From the NCBI GenBank assembly GCA_023419605.1, contig JAEZXR010000143.1, positions 1 through 64,000 of the forward strand: a stretch of 64,000 nucleotides of DNA, given 5' to 3'. This document shows positions 44,699 through 52,996 of this stretch, in pieces (position 1 is the stretch's first letter; the number at the start of each line of letters is the position of its first letter). Origin of the DNA: Bacillota bacterium. Lineage in GTDB: Bacteria; Bacillota; Clostridia; Acetivibrionales; JAEZXR01. The notes beneath the pieces are model-generated. The model did not search any database, was not told the DNA's origin, and worked only from the letters and a program-made list of their open reading frames with translations. Made by a program: the position numbers and the translations under genes.

Positions 44699-45390
44699 AA
44701 AAACCCCCTCGTAATTAAGATAGCAAAAGGATGTAATTTTTATCGCACAATTATTATATGTGCCTGTGCAAAAAACAAAGATACTTTTATTGCTATCCGT
44801 GGCAAATACGGCCAGATTGTAAATTCCCGCAAGAAGCCTGCGATTTTTTATACGCATCTTTGGGAGCGTTCCAATTGGCTCTTCAATAAATATACGTATT
44901 TATCCGGTTAAAGTATTAATAAATTCAATAGATAACAGTCTATAAAGTCAGACAAGCAACCAGTCCGCCTTTGTCGCACCCGGTTATAGCAAAGGGCAGT
45001 GATGGCCGTTATTTAAAATAAGATTTGTATGGATATAGTATTCATAAACCGGATAATAAAAGAAAATATCTCTGTACAGACGGCTTTCAGCCTCTGGAGG
45101 CTATTGTGACGGAAAAGTGCTTCTTGATCGGTCCTCAGTTGTTATACAAACAACAGGAGAGGTCTGTATCGAATGGCATTTACTGTAGAAGGCATGGATC
45201 ATTAATAAGTGTTGGCAGTACCTTATGGAAAATTAGCTTGCCCCATCGCCTGCACAATAAAGTTCCAGTCATGCAGGCATTCATATAGTGGTTTATTAAA
45301 CAACGAGGCCCTGTGAAAAACCTTCACAGGGCGCGGAAATAATCAAATCCAACTGACATTTTTATAAAATTCTAGTTTAAGACTTCGATA
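44699..45390. other. Long intergenic region, no confident gene
   Basis: A plus-strand frame of 87 codons (45025-45288) has a weak start context and no recognisable similarity, so I leave it uncalled. A 10-bp hairpin GCCCTGTGAA/TTCACAGGGC (45308-45332) lies past the stop of the zinc-ribbon gene on the minus strand and may terminate it. Confidence 0.4.
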
Positions 45391-45678
45391 TTATGTACGA
45401 GCTGCGAAGCATTCGCTGCAGTAAACAGGTTTATCCAGACGTGGTTTGAAAGGAACTTTTGTTTCCTTTCCACATTCTGCACATACTGCTTCATACATTA
45501 CTCTTTCTCTTCTCTCGGATGAATTTCCGTTAAACTGGGATCTCTTCTGGTCTCTGCATTCTTTGCATCTTGCAGGATCGTTTTGAAAACCCTTAGCAGC
45601 ATAAAACTCCTGCTCACCTGTGGTAAATACAAAGTCGTTACCACAATCCTTACACACTAATGTTCTGTCTTGAAACAT
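45391..45678 (-). CDS. Double zinc-ribbon protein (zf-trcl / CxxC-x-CxxC)
   Basis: 95 residues with two zinc-binding units. The first is LVCKDCGNDFVFTTGEQEFY ... RCKECRDQ (CxxC...CxxC, the trcl-type zinc ribbon); the second is AVCAECGKETKVPF ... VYCSECF. An arginine-rich linker (SSERRERV) lies between. Such proteins are common in Clostridia and are presumed nucleic-acid- or protein-binding, but their role is unknown. It is monocistronic. Confidence 0.88.
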   Translation of the reverse strand: MFQDRTLVCKDCGNDFVFTTGEQEFYAAKGFQNDPARCKECRDQKRSQFNGNSSERRERVMYEAVCAECGKETKVPFKPRLDKPVYCSECFAART

Positions 45679-45914
45679 AAAAACGCCTCACTTAATATGG
45701 ATTTCCCCCTTATACGCACACCTCCGCTCTGGCAAATGATGGGTATCAGGTAAGATATATCTTATTATACAGAGCATAAAATGTCAAGTATTTTCAATAT
45801 TTGTTGAATTATACAGGGGTGTTTCCACCTCCATTTTATACAGTGTCCCCTATCATTGAAAATACTTGATAACACCGGGAAGTTTCGTACATGCAGGGGC
45901 TAACATGCTGCCAT

Positions 45915-46020
45915 AAAACTCCCTCCATCAGCTCCGCTGCCACCTCCCTCTGAGAGGGAGGCCACTCTTACATACTAACTCCACCGGAAATAGCTGTAAG
46001 AGTCCCCCTCAAAAAAAGGC
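45915..46020 (-). repeat. GC-rich Firmicutes-type palindromic repeat, copy 2
   Basis: Inverted relative to 34476-34568: on the minus strand GCCTCCCTCTCAGAGGGAGGTG, then AGCGGAGCTGATGGAGGGAG. A further stem CTCTTACAGCTATT..TAAGAG-like region lies beside it. It sits just past the stop of the beta-propeller gene. Confidence 0.65.
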
Positions 46021-46036
46021 TTCCTGCTTCCTCAAA

Positions 46037-48535
46037 TCAAGGTATGGTCACAGTTCCTGTCTCCTTCAAGGAGGTAAGATCATTCGCCTTTATCATGCCT
46101 TTGGAAAGTGTATATAGGGTCTCACCGATATAGAGCAGCCGTTCAATGCTTTTATCTCCATAGAACATGGTGTTTCCCGATTTCAGGTACTCCTCCTGCG
46201 GCAGATGGGTAATCTTTCCCTTAAGCGTAAATCCTTTGTTCAGGTCAATATTATATACATACGCCCCCTGGAACACGGGTTCACCATATTGGGGAAATCC
46301 ATAGGAATCTGTTAGGTTTTTATTTTTCACTTCCGAAACATTGACCGGAAAGGCTAACAGGTTTTTTGACTTATCAAAGAGCAGTGCCCTGTGGTTCTGC
46401 AGCAGTAAGGAGTCCGTGCCCCTGTCTCCGATTTTTTCTACAAACTTCTCTACGGGATTACTCACATCGGTAACATCGAACAACGCTATCTTCATTCCCA
46501 GATAGTACGCCATAGTTCCCATTTCCCTGCCCTGGCTATCCTTCCTCGAAAGTTCTACGGTGTCCTTTCCGAAACCGATGATGTGGTTTTCATCATAGGG
46601 ATGCAGGTAGTTACTGTATCCGGGTATCTTCAAAGCTCCCAGGATCGCTGGCTTTGCCGGGTTTTTGAGGTCAATGACAAACAGAGGGTCCACGGTTTTA
46701 AAAGTAACCATATAGGCCCGGTCACCCATAAACCGTGCCGAATAGATTCTCTCTCCAGGAGCAATGTTTTCCACCTTCCCGGTGATGTTCAACATATCAT
46801 CCAGTACAAACAGATTGTTCGTGGAAGTATATGTGTCATTGATCTTAACATTGTCGTTTGTGGTTGCTATACGGAAATACCCTTTATTTTCATCCATGGA
46901 GAATTGGTTCAGAATATTTCCCGGCACTTCGCCTTTGGCGATATAGGTGGCTTTACCCTGATTCAAAGAGAATTTGTATAGAACGGTATTAAATTCATAG
47001 GCCGGCATTACATCTGCAGCAATTCCTATCATAGGTCTTACGCCTGCGTTCACGTGCCCTGAAGAGGCCACATACAGGTGCTGCTCGGATACATAGATAT
47101 TTCTTCCGGAACCCAGGTACGTCTGTATATTGGCAGGCTGCTCATCCTTATCCAGATCAATTCCCGCCAGAATCATATAGTTTGACTCTACCACTCCCGG
47201 GAAATACCGTATATCTTCGTATCCGACGGGAATAGCTTCGTTTTTTACTGCCGTATCACGATACGTAGGCGTCACCATTTGAGAGCCTTCCTTTAGCATA
47301 TAGGCATTGACGTACTGGTTTGCAACCATATACAAAGAAGCGCCGATCCTTCGGGAGGAAGCATAGCTTCCTTCTACTTCAACCTCCCGGGTCTGTTTTA
47401 CAGCACTTTTGTCGCTGATATCAAACAGAATCGCCTTTGTCGTCATCCTGCTATAAGGATAATACCCGGGCATTACTCTTTTACCTGCACTTTCATTTCC
47501 CTGGTAGGGCTGTCCTGGGGAATCTACATAGGAGTTTCCGATCACCACCATTTTGTTATTATATAAATAGATCTCTGTAGGATTAAACTTTGGATCACTG
47601 AACTTTACGATACTGATGACCTTCATCTGGTCCGCCGGGTAAGCTTTTGCAACAATAATCCGCTGATTGTTCACCTGATAGATGTATTCGCCGTCGGTTT
47701 TCACTACATCCGCTTCATCTACGCCCTGAACCTGTGTGTTGGTTTGAGAGTAATCCGCCTTCCCTGCTGCTCCATAGTCCGCAGCCGCAGGCGCACTGGG
47801 GGATTGGCTGGAACCGGAATCCGTGTCGGCACCTTTTGCCATCTCCATGGTTGCAGGAAAGCTCACTCTTTCGTCAAATTTATTTGAAGTGATATCTTCA
47901 AGGAGACTCCGCAGCTTCTCTTGTGTAGCCACGACCGGGAGGCTGTTGAGCTGGCCGATGATACCGTCAATATGATTTCTTTCGCTAGCAATATCGAAGA
48001 TATTTTCGAAATCGCTGATAACAATGAGCCCCCTGTCATAGAACACTTTTTTCCCGAGAGCCTCCGCCAATGCTCTTAAGGGTATAAATGTCCTGCCATT
48101 GATGGATTCGGCTGCCACATCCAGGGTAGTTTCCCGGCCACCCACTGTCATCGTACGGCTGCCCAGCGTCATGGCGGCTGCCTTCTGTTCCAGTGTCACG
48201 GCTACGGTTGAAGTTTTTTCGTTCCACTCTACCTTTGCACCCAGGCTTTCGGCAATAAACCGTACAGGTACCAGAGTTCTGCTGTCCCGTATCACAGGCG
48301 TCACTTCCTGGTTTGCAGTGTCGATCCGGGCCGGTGCATTGTTTACGAACGCATTGGGGCTTCCGACATACAGCACAATGGAGTCCTTTAGCCTATCGCT
48401 GATTCCCTCCGGAAGTGTACCTGCCGCCGGGATTACCGTGGAAGCACCTGTAGTTTTGAACTGGCCAAAGGTAAAAAGCAGAGCAATGGTCACCAGCAGG
48501 CTTGTAACTTTGAATACACGTTTCATCACTTTCAT
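46037..48535 (-). CDS. Secreted beta-propeller protein with copper-amine-oxidase N-terminal-type domains
   Basis: 832 residues. A signal peptide covers about 1-31. Two copper-amine-oxidase N-terminal-like repeats follow at about 50-185 (RTLVPVRFIAESLGAKVEWN; RTFIPLRALAEALGKKVFYD), cell-surface modules common in Clostridia. A Ser/Ala-rich linker leads to a beta-propeller domain of the Beta_propel family from about 255 to the end (VQGVDEADVVKTDGEYIYQV; YSARFMGDRAYMVTFKTVDP; HIIGFGKDTVEL). It is exported, probably wall-associated. The function is unknown, with no catalytic motif apparent. Monocistronic. Confidence 0.88.
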   Translation of the reverse strand: MKVMKRVFKVTSLLVTIALLFTFGQFKTTGASTVIPAAGTLPEGISDRLKDSIVLYVGSPNAFVNNAPARIDTANQEVTPVIRDSRTLVPVRFIAESLGAKVEWNEKTSTVAVTLEQKAAAMTLGSRTMTVGGRETTLDVAAESINGRTFIPLRALAEALGKKVFYDRGLIVISDFENIFDIASERNHIDGIIGQLNSLPVVATQEKLRSLLEDITSNKFDERVSFPATMEMAKGADTDSGSSQSPSAPAAADYGAAGKADYSQTNTQVQGVDEADVVKTDGEYIYQVNNQRIIVAKAYPADQMKVISIVKFSDPKFNPTEIYLYNNKMVVIGNSYVDSPGQPYQGNESAGKRVMPGYYPYSRMTTKAILFDISDKSAVKQTREVEVEGSYASSRRIGASLYMVANQYVNAYMLKEGSQMVTPTYRDTAVKNEAIPVGYEDIRYFPGVVESNYMILAGIDLDKDEQPANIQTYLGSGRNIYVSEQHLYVASSGHVNAGVRPMIGIAADVMPAYEFNTVLYKFSLNQGKATYIAKGEVPGNILNQFSMDENKGYFRIATTNDNVKINDTYTSTNNLFVLDDMLNITGKVENIAPGERIYSARFMGDRAYMVTFKTVDPLFVIDLKNPAKPAILGALKIPGYSNYLHPYDENHIIGFGKDTVELSRKDSQGREMGTMAYYLGMKIALFDVTDVSNPVEKFVEKIGDRGTDSLLLQNHRALLFDKSKNLLAFPVNVSEVKNKNLTDSYGFPQYGEPVFQGAYVYNIDLNKGFTLKGKITHLPQEEYLKSGNTMFYGDKSIERLLYIGETLYTLSKGMIKANDLTSLKETGTVTIP

Positions 48536-48768
48536 CTCCTTTATATGTATAGATAACCTCTAAATAAACCCGATTCGTCCCCACCGCTCCTCTCTTGCGG
48601 GAGGAATCCTTTTTGACCGCTCCTGGGGCCGGCACAGGAATTATATCCTTCCACCCCGGTATTTTGATATTCCCCTCTGCTGCTTCCGGAAAAAGAAATC
48701 AGCAGGAAGGGTTGATTGCATTTTATACAATATCTGACGGGGAAAGTTTCATAAAAGTTCCAAAGTAA
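48536..48768. other. Upstream region of the beta-propeller gene
   Basis: GC-rich near 48575-48640 and AT-rich beyond. I see no clear promoter hexamers and no riboswitch. Confidence 0.3.
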
Positions 48769-48826
48769 TTACATAATATAAAACACCCGGGGTACTTTCG
48801 TACCCCGGGTGTTTTATATTATGTAA
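48769..48826 (-). terminator. Very strong terminator after malic enzyme
   Basis: A 27-bp perfect stem (48769-48795 with 48800-48826) closed by a four-base loop. The GC-rich top GGGGTAC/GTACCCC and AT-rich base lie 4 bases beyond the malic enzyme stop. Confidence 0.9.
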
Positions 48827-48829
48827 ATT

Positions 48830-50002
48830 TTATACTCTTGCTACGCCCGTATCCCTTGCAGCCTGTGCTACAGCTGCGGCTACGGTTTTTGCCACTCTCG
48901 GGTCAAAAGGCGCCGGTATTACATACTCCGGATTCAATTCTTCCTCGCTCACCAGAGAAGCAATGGCTTTTGCAGCCGCAATCTTCATCTCATCGTTAAT
49001 ATCACTGGCCCTTACATCGAAAGTACCTCTGAATACGCCTGGGAACGCCAGTACATTGTTAATCTGGTTCGGAAAATCGGAGCGGCCGGTTCCAACCACC
49101 TTGGCACCCGCTTCCAAGGCTTCCTCCGGCATGATTTCCGGTGTGGGGTTTGCCATCGCGAAGATGATGGGATCCTTTGCCATGGTTTTTACCATTTCCT
49201 TTGTAACCATTCCGGCGGCAGACAGTCCGATAAATACATCAGCTCCCGCGATAACTTCCTTCAAGGAGCCCTTTTTCCTGTCAAAGTTTGTGATCTTCGC
49301 CATTTCTTCCTTTACAGGATTCAGGTTGTCTCTTCCTTCATAAATGGCACCTTTTGTATCACAGAGAACCACCTTTTTCAGCCCCATGGCCATGAGCAGC
49401 TTGGTAACTGCGATAGCGGAAGCTCCCGCACCATTGACTACGATTTGAACATCACTGATATCCTTATTCACGATCTTAAGTGCGTTGAGCATGCCTGCTA
49501 CCGTAACGATAGCGGTTCCGTGCTGATCGTCATGGAATATGGGAATATCACATACTTCCTTGAGCTTCTTTTCAATTTCAAAACATCTCGGTGCCGATAT
49601 GTCTTCCAGGTTCACACCGCCAAAGCTTCCTGCCAGCAAACGGACTGTGTTGACAATTTCATCTACATTTTTGGAGCGTATGCAAAGAGGGAATGCGTCA
49701 ACATCGCCGAAAGTCTTGAACAGTACGCACTTTCCTTCCATAACAGGCATACCTGCTTCCGGCCCTATGTCTCCCAGGCCCAGAACTGCGGTACCGTCGG
49801 TTACAACCGCTACCATGTTCCATCTTCTTGTATATTCATAAGAAAGATTTACATCCTGCTGGATCGCCAGGCAAGGTTCTGCAACTCCTGGAGAATATGC
49901 AATGGTCAGGTCCTCCTTTGTTGCAACGGGAGCCCTGCTGATAACTTCAAGTTTACCCTTCCACTCCGAGTGAGCATTCAGTGCTTTTTCCTTAAGTGAC
50001 AT
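48830..50002 (-). CDS. NAD(P)-dependent malic enzyme
   Basis: 390 residues, the short bacterial form. The malate-binding N-domain has LTIAYSPGVAEPCLAI and TDGTAVLGLGDIGPEAGMPV, with metal-binding EDISAPRCFEIE and DIPIFHDDQHGTAIV. The NAD(P) domain has VVNGAGASAIAVTKLLMAMG. It oxidatively decarboxylates malate to pyruvate and CO2. It lies downstream of the malate dehydrogenase gene on the same strand, the arrangement of the malate shunt (oxaloacetate to malate to pyruvate) known in C. thermocellum. Confidence 0.96.
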   Translation of the reverse strand: MSLKEKALNAHSEWKGKLEVISRAPVATKEDLTIAYSPGVAEPCLAIQQDVNLSYEYTRRWNMVAVVTDGTAVLGLGDIGPEAGMPVMEGKCVLFKTFGDVDAFPLCIRSKNVDEIVNTVRLLAGSFGGVNLEDISAPRCFEIEKKLKEVCDIPIFHDDQHGTAIVTVAGMLNALKIVNKDISDVQIVVNGAGASAIAVTKLLMAMGLKKVVLCDTKGAIYEGRDNLNPVKEEMAKITNFDRKKGSLKEVIAGADVFIGLSAAGMVTKEMVKTMAKDPIIFAMANPTPEIMPEEALEAGAKVVGTGRSDFPNQINNVLAFPGVFRGTFDVRASDINDEMKIAAAKAIASLVSEEELNPEYVIPAPFDPRVAKTVAAAVAQAARDTGVARV

Positions 50003-50045
50003 AATAACCCCTCCAAAATTTATATTTTTCTTTCTACAGTTTTAC

Positions 50046-50073
50046 GGCGTTAATGAAATACCTCATTAACGCC
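50046..50073 (-). promoter_or_regulatory. Intercistronic hairpin between mdh and malic enzyme genes
   Basis: GGCGTTAATGA (50046-50056) pairs with TCATTAACGCC (50063-50073). No T-run follows on the transcribed strand, so it is more likely a stability or partial-attenuation element within the operon. Confidence 0.5.
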
Positions 50074-50097
50074 CCTTATTTCAACTATGTATGAAGA

Positions 50098-51039
50098 TTA
50101 TAAGTCCTTGACTTCATCAATAATGGCCTTGATTTGTGTTGCGGAATGACGCAATGCTTCCAGCTCATTTTCTGCAAAGCTTATGTCCAGTATCCTTTCA
50201 ATTCCATTCTTATTCACGATACAGGGCAGATTCAATGCAATTCCATCCAGCCCGTACTTGTCGTTTACTACGGTGCCTACCGTCAATACGGAGTTCTGGT
50301 CTTTCAGCAGCGCTTCCACAACCCTGTTTACGGAAAGCGCGATGGCGTAATAGGTGGCGCCTTTTCTCTTGATAACTTCCGCGCCGGCTTTTTTTACGTC
50401 CTGAACCAAAGCATCCTTGTCAACTGTTATGTTATGTACTGCACAATACTCGTCAAACTGCATTCCGGCAATGTTTGCAGCACTCCACACCGGCAGCTGG
50501 CTATCTCCATGCTCACCGATCATGTACCCGTGAACATTTCGGACATCCACTCCAAGCTTCTCCCCCAACAGATAACGGAATCTGGAACTGTCGAGAACAG
50601 TACCGGACCCTATTACCTTCCCTGCCGGAAGTCCGCTCCATTTGCTGATCATATAGGTCATTATGTCCACCGGATTGGAAACAACCAGTATTACGCCCTG
50701 GTTATAGTATTCCATGATATTTTTGGTGATTTCCTTCATGATCACAGTATTCTTCTTTGCGAGGTCAAGACGGGTTTCTCCGGGCTTTCGATTTGCTCCT
50801 GCGGTAACTATGATTACATCACAGTCCTTCACATCGGAGTAATCCCCGGCATAGATTGACATTTGACTCAGGAACGCAAGACCATGGTTTATATCCATTG
50901 CTTCCCCTTCGGCTTTGTCTCTGTTGACATCAATAAGAACCATTTCGGCAACAATTCCGTTCATTGCCATTGCAAATGCTGTTGAAGCTCCAACAAACCC
51001 ACTTCCAATAATAGCTACTTTTGACTTTGATTTAACCAC
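50098..51039 (-). CDS. mdh: Malate dehydrogenase of the LDH-like family
   Basis: About 313 residues from GTG 51039, which follows GGGGG by 8 bases. The NAD motif is KVAIIGSGFVGASTAFAMA and the catalytic loop TAGANRKPGETRLDLAKKN, with catalytic residues in GEHGDSQLPVWS. The family is the lactate/malate dehydrogenase superfamily and overall identity looks LDH-like. However, the residue equivalent to Gln102 of Bacillus LDH is Arg (Arg84 here), the change known to switch LDH to oxaloacetate/malate. Pairing with malic enzyme supports malate dehydrogenase. Annotation pipelines would likely label it L-lactate dehydrogenase, which remains the alternative. Confidence 0.75.
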   Translation of the reverse strand: MVKSKSKVAIIGSGFVGASTAFAMAMNGIVAEMVLIDVNRDKAEGEAMDINHGLAFLSQMSIYAGDYSDVKDCDVIIVTAGANRKPGETRLDLAKKNTVIMKEITKNIMEYYNQGVILVVSNPVDIMTYMISKWSGLPAGKVIGSGTVLDSSRFRYLLGEKLGVDVRNVHGYMIGEHGDSQLPVWSAANIAGMQFDEYCAVHNITVDKDALVQDVKKAGAEVIKRKGATYYAIALSVNRVVEALLKDQNSVLTVGTVVNDKYGLDGIALNLPCIVNKNGIERILDISFAENELEALRHSATQIKAIIDEVKDL

Positions 51040-51354
51040 AAACACAACCCCCAACCGTTCATAATATTGTATTATAATCAAAACAGCAGTCCTTGACACT
51101 ATACTTGCGCCAAATGGTTTTGACTTTATACTCTATGCCTGAATACGACAAATTTTACCGGTTAAAAGAATATTTCCCTTTGTAAGTATTATAATAAGAT
51201 TGTTAATATACTAACAAACCCAAATTTGCCAAATATTTCTTACGGTTAGAGCATAATTCAGCTTTATATCCGGAAATCATTACCAATTTTAGAAAATCTC
51301 TATAATTCTTGCTTTTTCAAAAAAAAGGCAACCAATAAGAATGCGATTTGCGGA
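51040..51354. other. AT-rich upstream region of the mdh operon
   Basis: Contains a TATAAT on the minus strand near 51070, but no good -35 at proper distance. Nothing else is recognised. Confidence 0.3.
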
Positions 51355-51432
51355 AATATAACTTCCACTATTATTTTGCTACACCCCTTATCGAAACAAT
51401 GGAGAGCCCGCAAAAAGTGTACGTACTATTTT
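51355..51432. repeat. Structured hairpin repeat, copy B
   Basis: Shares TTTGCTACACCCC and GGAGAGCCCGCAAAAAG with copies A and C. The outer arms ATAACTTCCACT and AGTGTACGTACTAT are diverged. It lies about 12 bases beyond the coaX stop. Confidence 0.65.
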
Positions 51433-51444
51433 CACTGCATCCCA

Positions 51445-52212
51445 TTACCGGTTTCTCTCATAGATAATCCTCAGCCCTTCCAAGGTCAGCAAACCATTGA
51501 TTTCATCAATGGTTTCGGATTCACTGGCAATCAGCCTGGCCAGTCCACCGGTGGCGATAACCTTGATATTGTCTTCCTTCATTTCCCGCTTCATTCTTTT
51601 GACAATATAGTCAACCTGTCCTACATAGCCGAAAACAATTCCCGACTGCATGCTGACAACGGTATTTTTGCCGATGACGTTTTCAGGTTTTACCAGGTCA
51701 ATCTTGGGAAGCTTTGCCGCTTTTTGGAACAGCGCGTCCGCCGCAATTTTTATGCCGGGGCAGATAACACCGCCCAGGTACTCGCTTTTGGAGGAAACTG
51801 CGCAGAAGGTGGTAGCAGTGCCAAAGTCAACGATAATAAAGGGTCCCCCATAAATTTCACAAGCGGCCACTGCATTTACGATTCTGTCAGCCCCTACTTC
51901 CCTCGGGTTTTCATATTTAATATTGATACCGGTTTTAACACCGGGTCCAATAATAATAGGCTCCACTTTAAAATATTTCTTTACTGCATGCTCCAGAGAG
52001 TACATGATGGGAGGAACTACCGACGCGATAACGACGGCTTCAACTCTTGAAACCTCCAACTTCTCATGGTTAAATAAACTTACCATGAACATGCCGAATT
52101 CATCGGAAGTCTTATCCCGGTCAGTCCCCATCCTCCAATGGTACAACAGCCGGTTTCCGTCATAAACTCCCAAAACGATATTTGTATTTCCAACATCCAT
52201 TACCAATATCAT
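51445..52212 (-). CDS. coaX: Type III pantothenate kinase
   Basis: About 255 residues from ATG 52212 (AGAGGAATTGGC upstream). The ASKHA-fold motifs are MILVMDVGNTNIVLGVYDG (phosphate 1), GADRIVNAVAACE, and IVDFGTATTFCAVS (phosphate 2). It makes 4'-phosphopantothenate, the first step of coenzyme A synthesis; type III enzymes are insensitive to CoA feedback. The gene order birA, a small gene, coaX is seen in other Clostridia. Confidence 0.96.
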   Translation of the reverse strand: MILVMDVGNTNIVLGVYDGNRLLYHWRMGTDRDKTSDEFGMFMVSLFNHEKLEVSRVEAVVIASVVPPIMYSLEHAVKKYFKVEPIIIGPGVKTGINIKYENPREVGADRIVNAVAACEIYGGPFIIVDFGTATTFCAVSSKSEYLGGVICPGIKIAADALFQKAAKLPKIDLVKPENVIGKNTVVSMQSGIVFGYVGQVDYIVKRMKREMKEDNIKVIATGGLARLIASESETIDEINGLLTLEGLRIIYERNR

Positions 52213-52316
52213 GCCAATTCCTCTTTCTATAGCGAAAGCAAAAAAATCCAGCTTCTGCATTTTTCTTTTACGTTTATTACAAACCTTTTTCCAACCTTCT
52301 ACTTGTATACCCCGAA

Positions 52317-52724
52317 CTATAAACCAAGTTTCATGCTTCTTATTTCCTTAATTTCCAGTTGGATTTCCTTCTCGATTCTTACAATGTCCGACTTTATATC
52401 ATCGATAGTCTCCTCCGCCCTCGGCTTATGGGGGTAGCGTATTCCTCCACCCTGAGACTGATACCCGGATCTTTGCCCGCCGTCTCTATACTCTCTGTTA
52501 TCCCGGTTGTCCCTGTTATAGTTCTTAAAGTGCGGATTGTCTCTGCGCGCCCCCTGCTCTTGCGGGCCCCTCGGGCCTCTTCCTGAAGAATTGTTCTGCG
52601 GAGCTGAAGACTGAGGATTCGGATTTGACTGGCTTTGCTGGCCTGCCTGTCCTCCCTGATTATTGTTCGGTCTGAAATTATTCACCGGTTTGTTCCTCCT
52701 TTGATAGTCGCCCTTCTTTTCCAC
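52317..52724 (-). CDS. Disordered Asn/Gln/Gly/Arg-rich protein with C-terminal helix
   Basis: 135 residues. Residues 1 to about 100 are low-complexity, rich in N, Q, G, R, S and P (RNKPVNNFRPNNNQGGQAGQ; NYNRDNRDNREYRDGGQR), resembling RGG-type RNA-binding tails. Residues about 105-135 (ETIDDIKSDIVRIEKEIQLE) form a charged amphipathic helix suited to a coiled coil. There is no signal peptide. It lies between birA and coaX on the same strand, with the cloverleaf repeat in its upstream region. The function is unknown; RNA or polyanion binding is a guess from composition. Confidence 0.75.
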   Translation of the reverse strand: MEKKGDYQRRNKPVNNFRPNNNQGGQAGQQSQSNPNPQSSAPQNNSSGRGPRGPQEQGARRDNPHFKNYNRDNRDNREYRDGGQRSGYQSQGGGIRYPHKPRAEETIDDIKSDIVRIEKEIQLEIKEIRSMKLGL

Positions 52725-52807
52725 TTTTTTACCCCCTATCTTTTACTGCTGAAGGATTTCCTCCATGAAATTTATCGTTCAACGTCAGCACTCACTATAC
52801 TGAGTCG

Positions 52808-52992
52808 GTGAGAATATTACTTCCGCTATAACGCGCCCAGCCACTTCTTTCACCTTGATCATTAATGTGGCTGGAATAGTGCGTTTCATACTCCGCTTCC
52901 TCTTTTATTTTTCTATGCGGAGTATATAATTGTGCTACACCCTACGCGGATGCCGCGTAGGGCCCTCGCAAAACCGGAAGTAATATTCTCAC
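52808..52992. repeat. Structured repeat copy C with potential cloverleaf fold
   Basis: A perfect 18-bp outer stem GTGAGAATATTACTTCCG (52808-52825) with 52975-52992 encloses three hairpins. CCAGCCAC/GTGGCTGG is at 52837-52844 and 52867-52874. ATACTCCGC/GCGGAGTAT is at 52888-52896 and 52917-52925. CCCTACGCGG/CCGCGTAGGG is at 52940-52949 and 52953-52962. The third hairpin and its flanks are shared with copies A and B. It fills the gap between birA and the disordered-protein gene. Confidence 0.75.
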
Positions 52993-52996
52993 TCTC

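Noticed and set aside
45025..45288. 87-codon plus-strand frame in a long intergenic gap
   Set aside because: No recognisable similarity, poor start context; kept only as a note in the intergenic entry.
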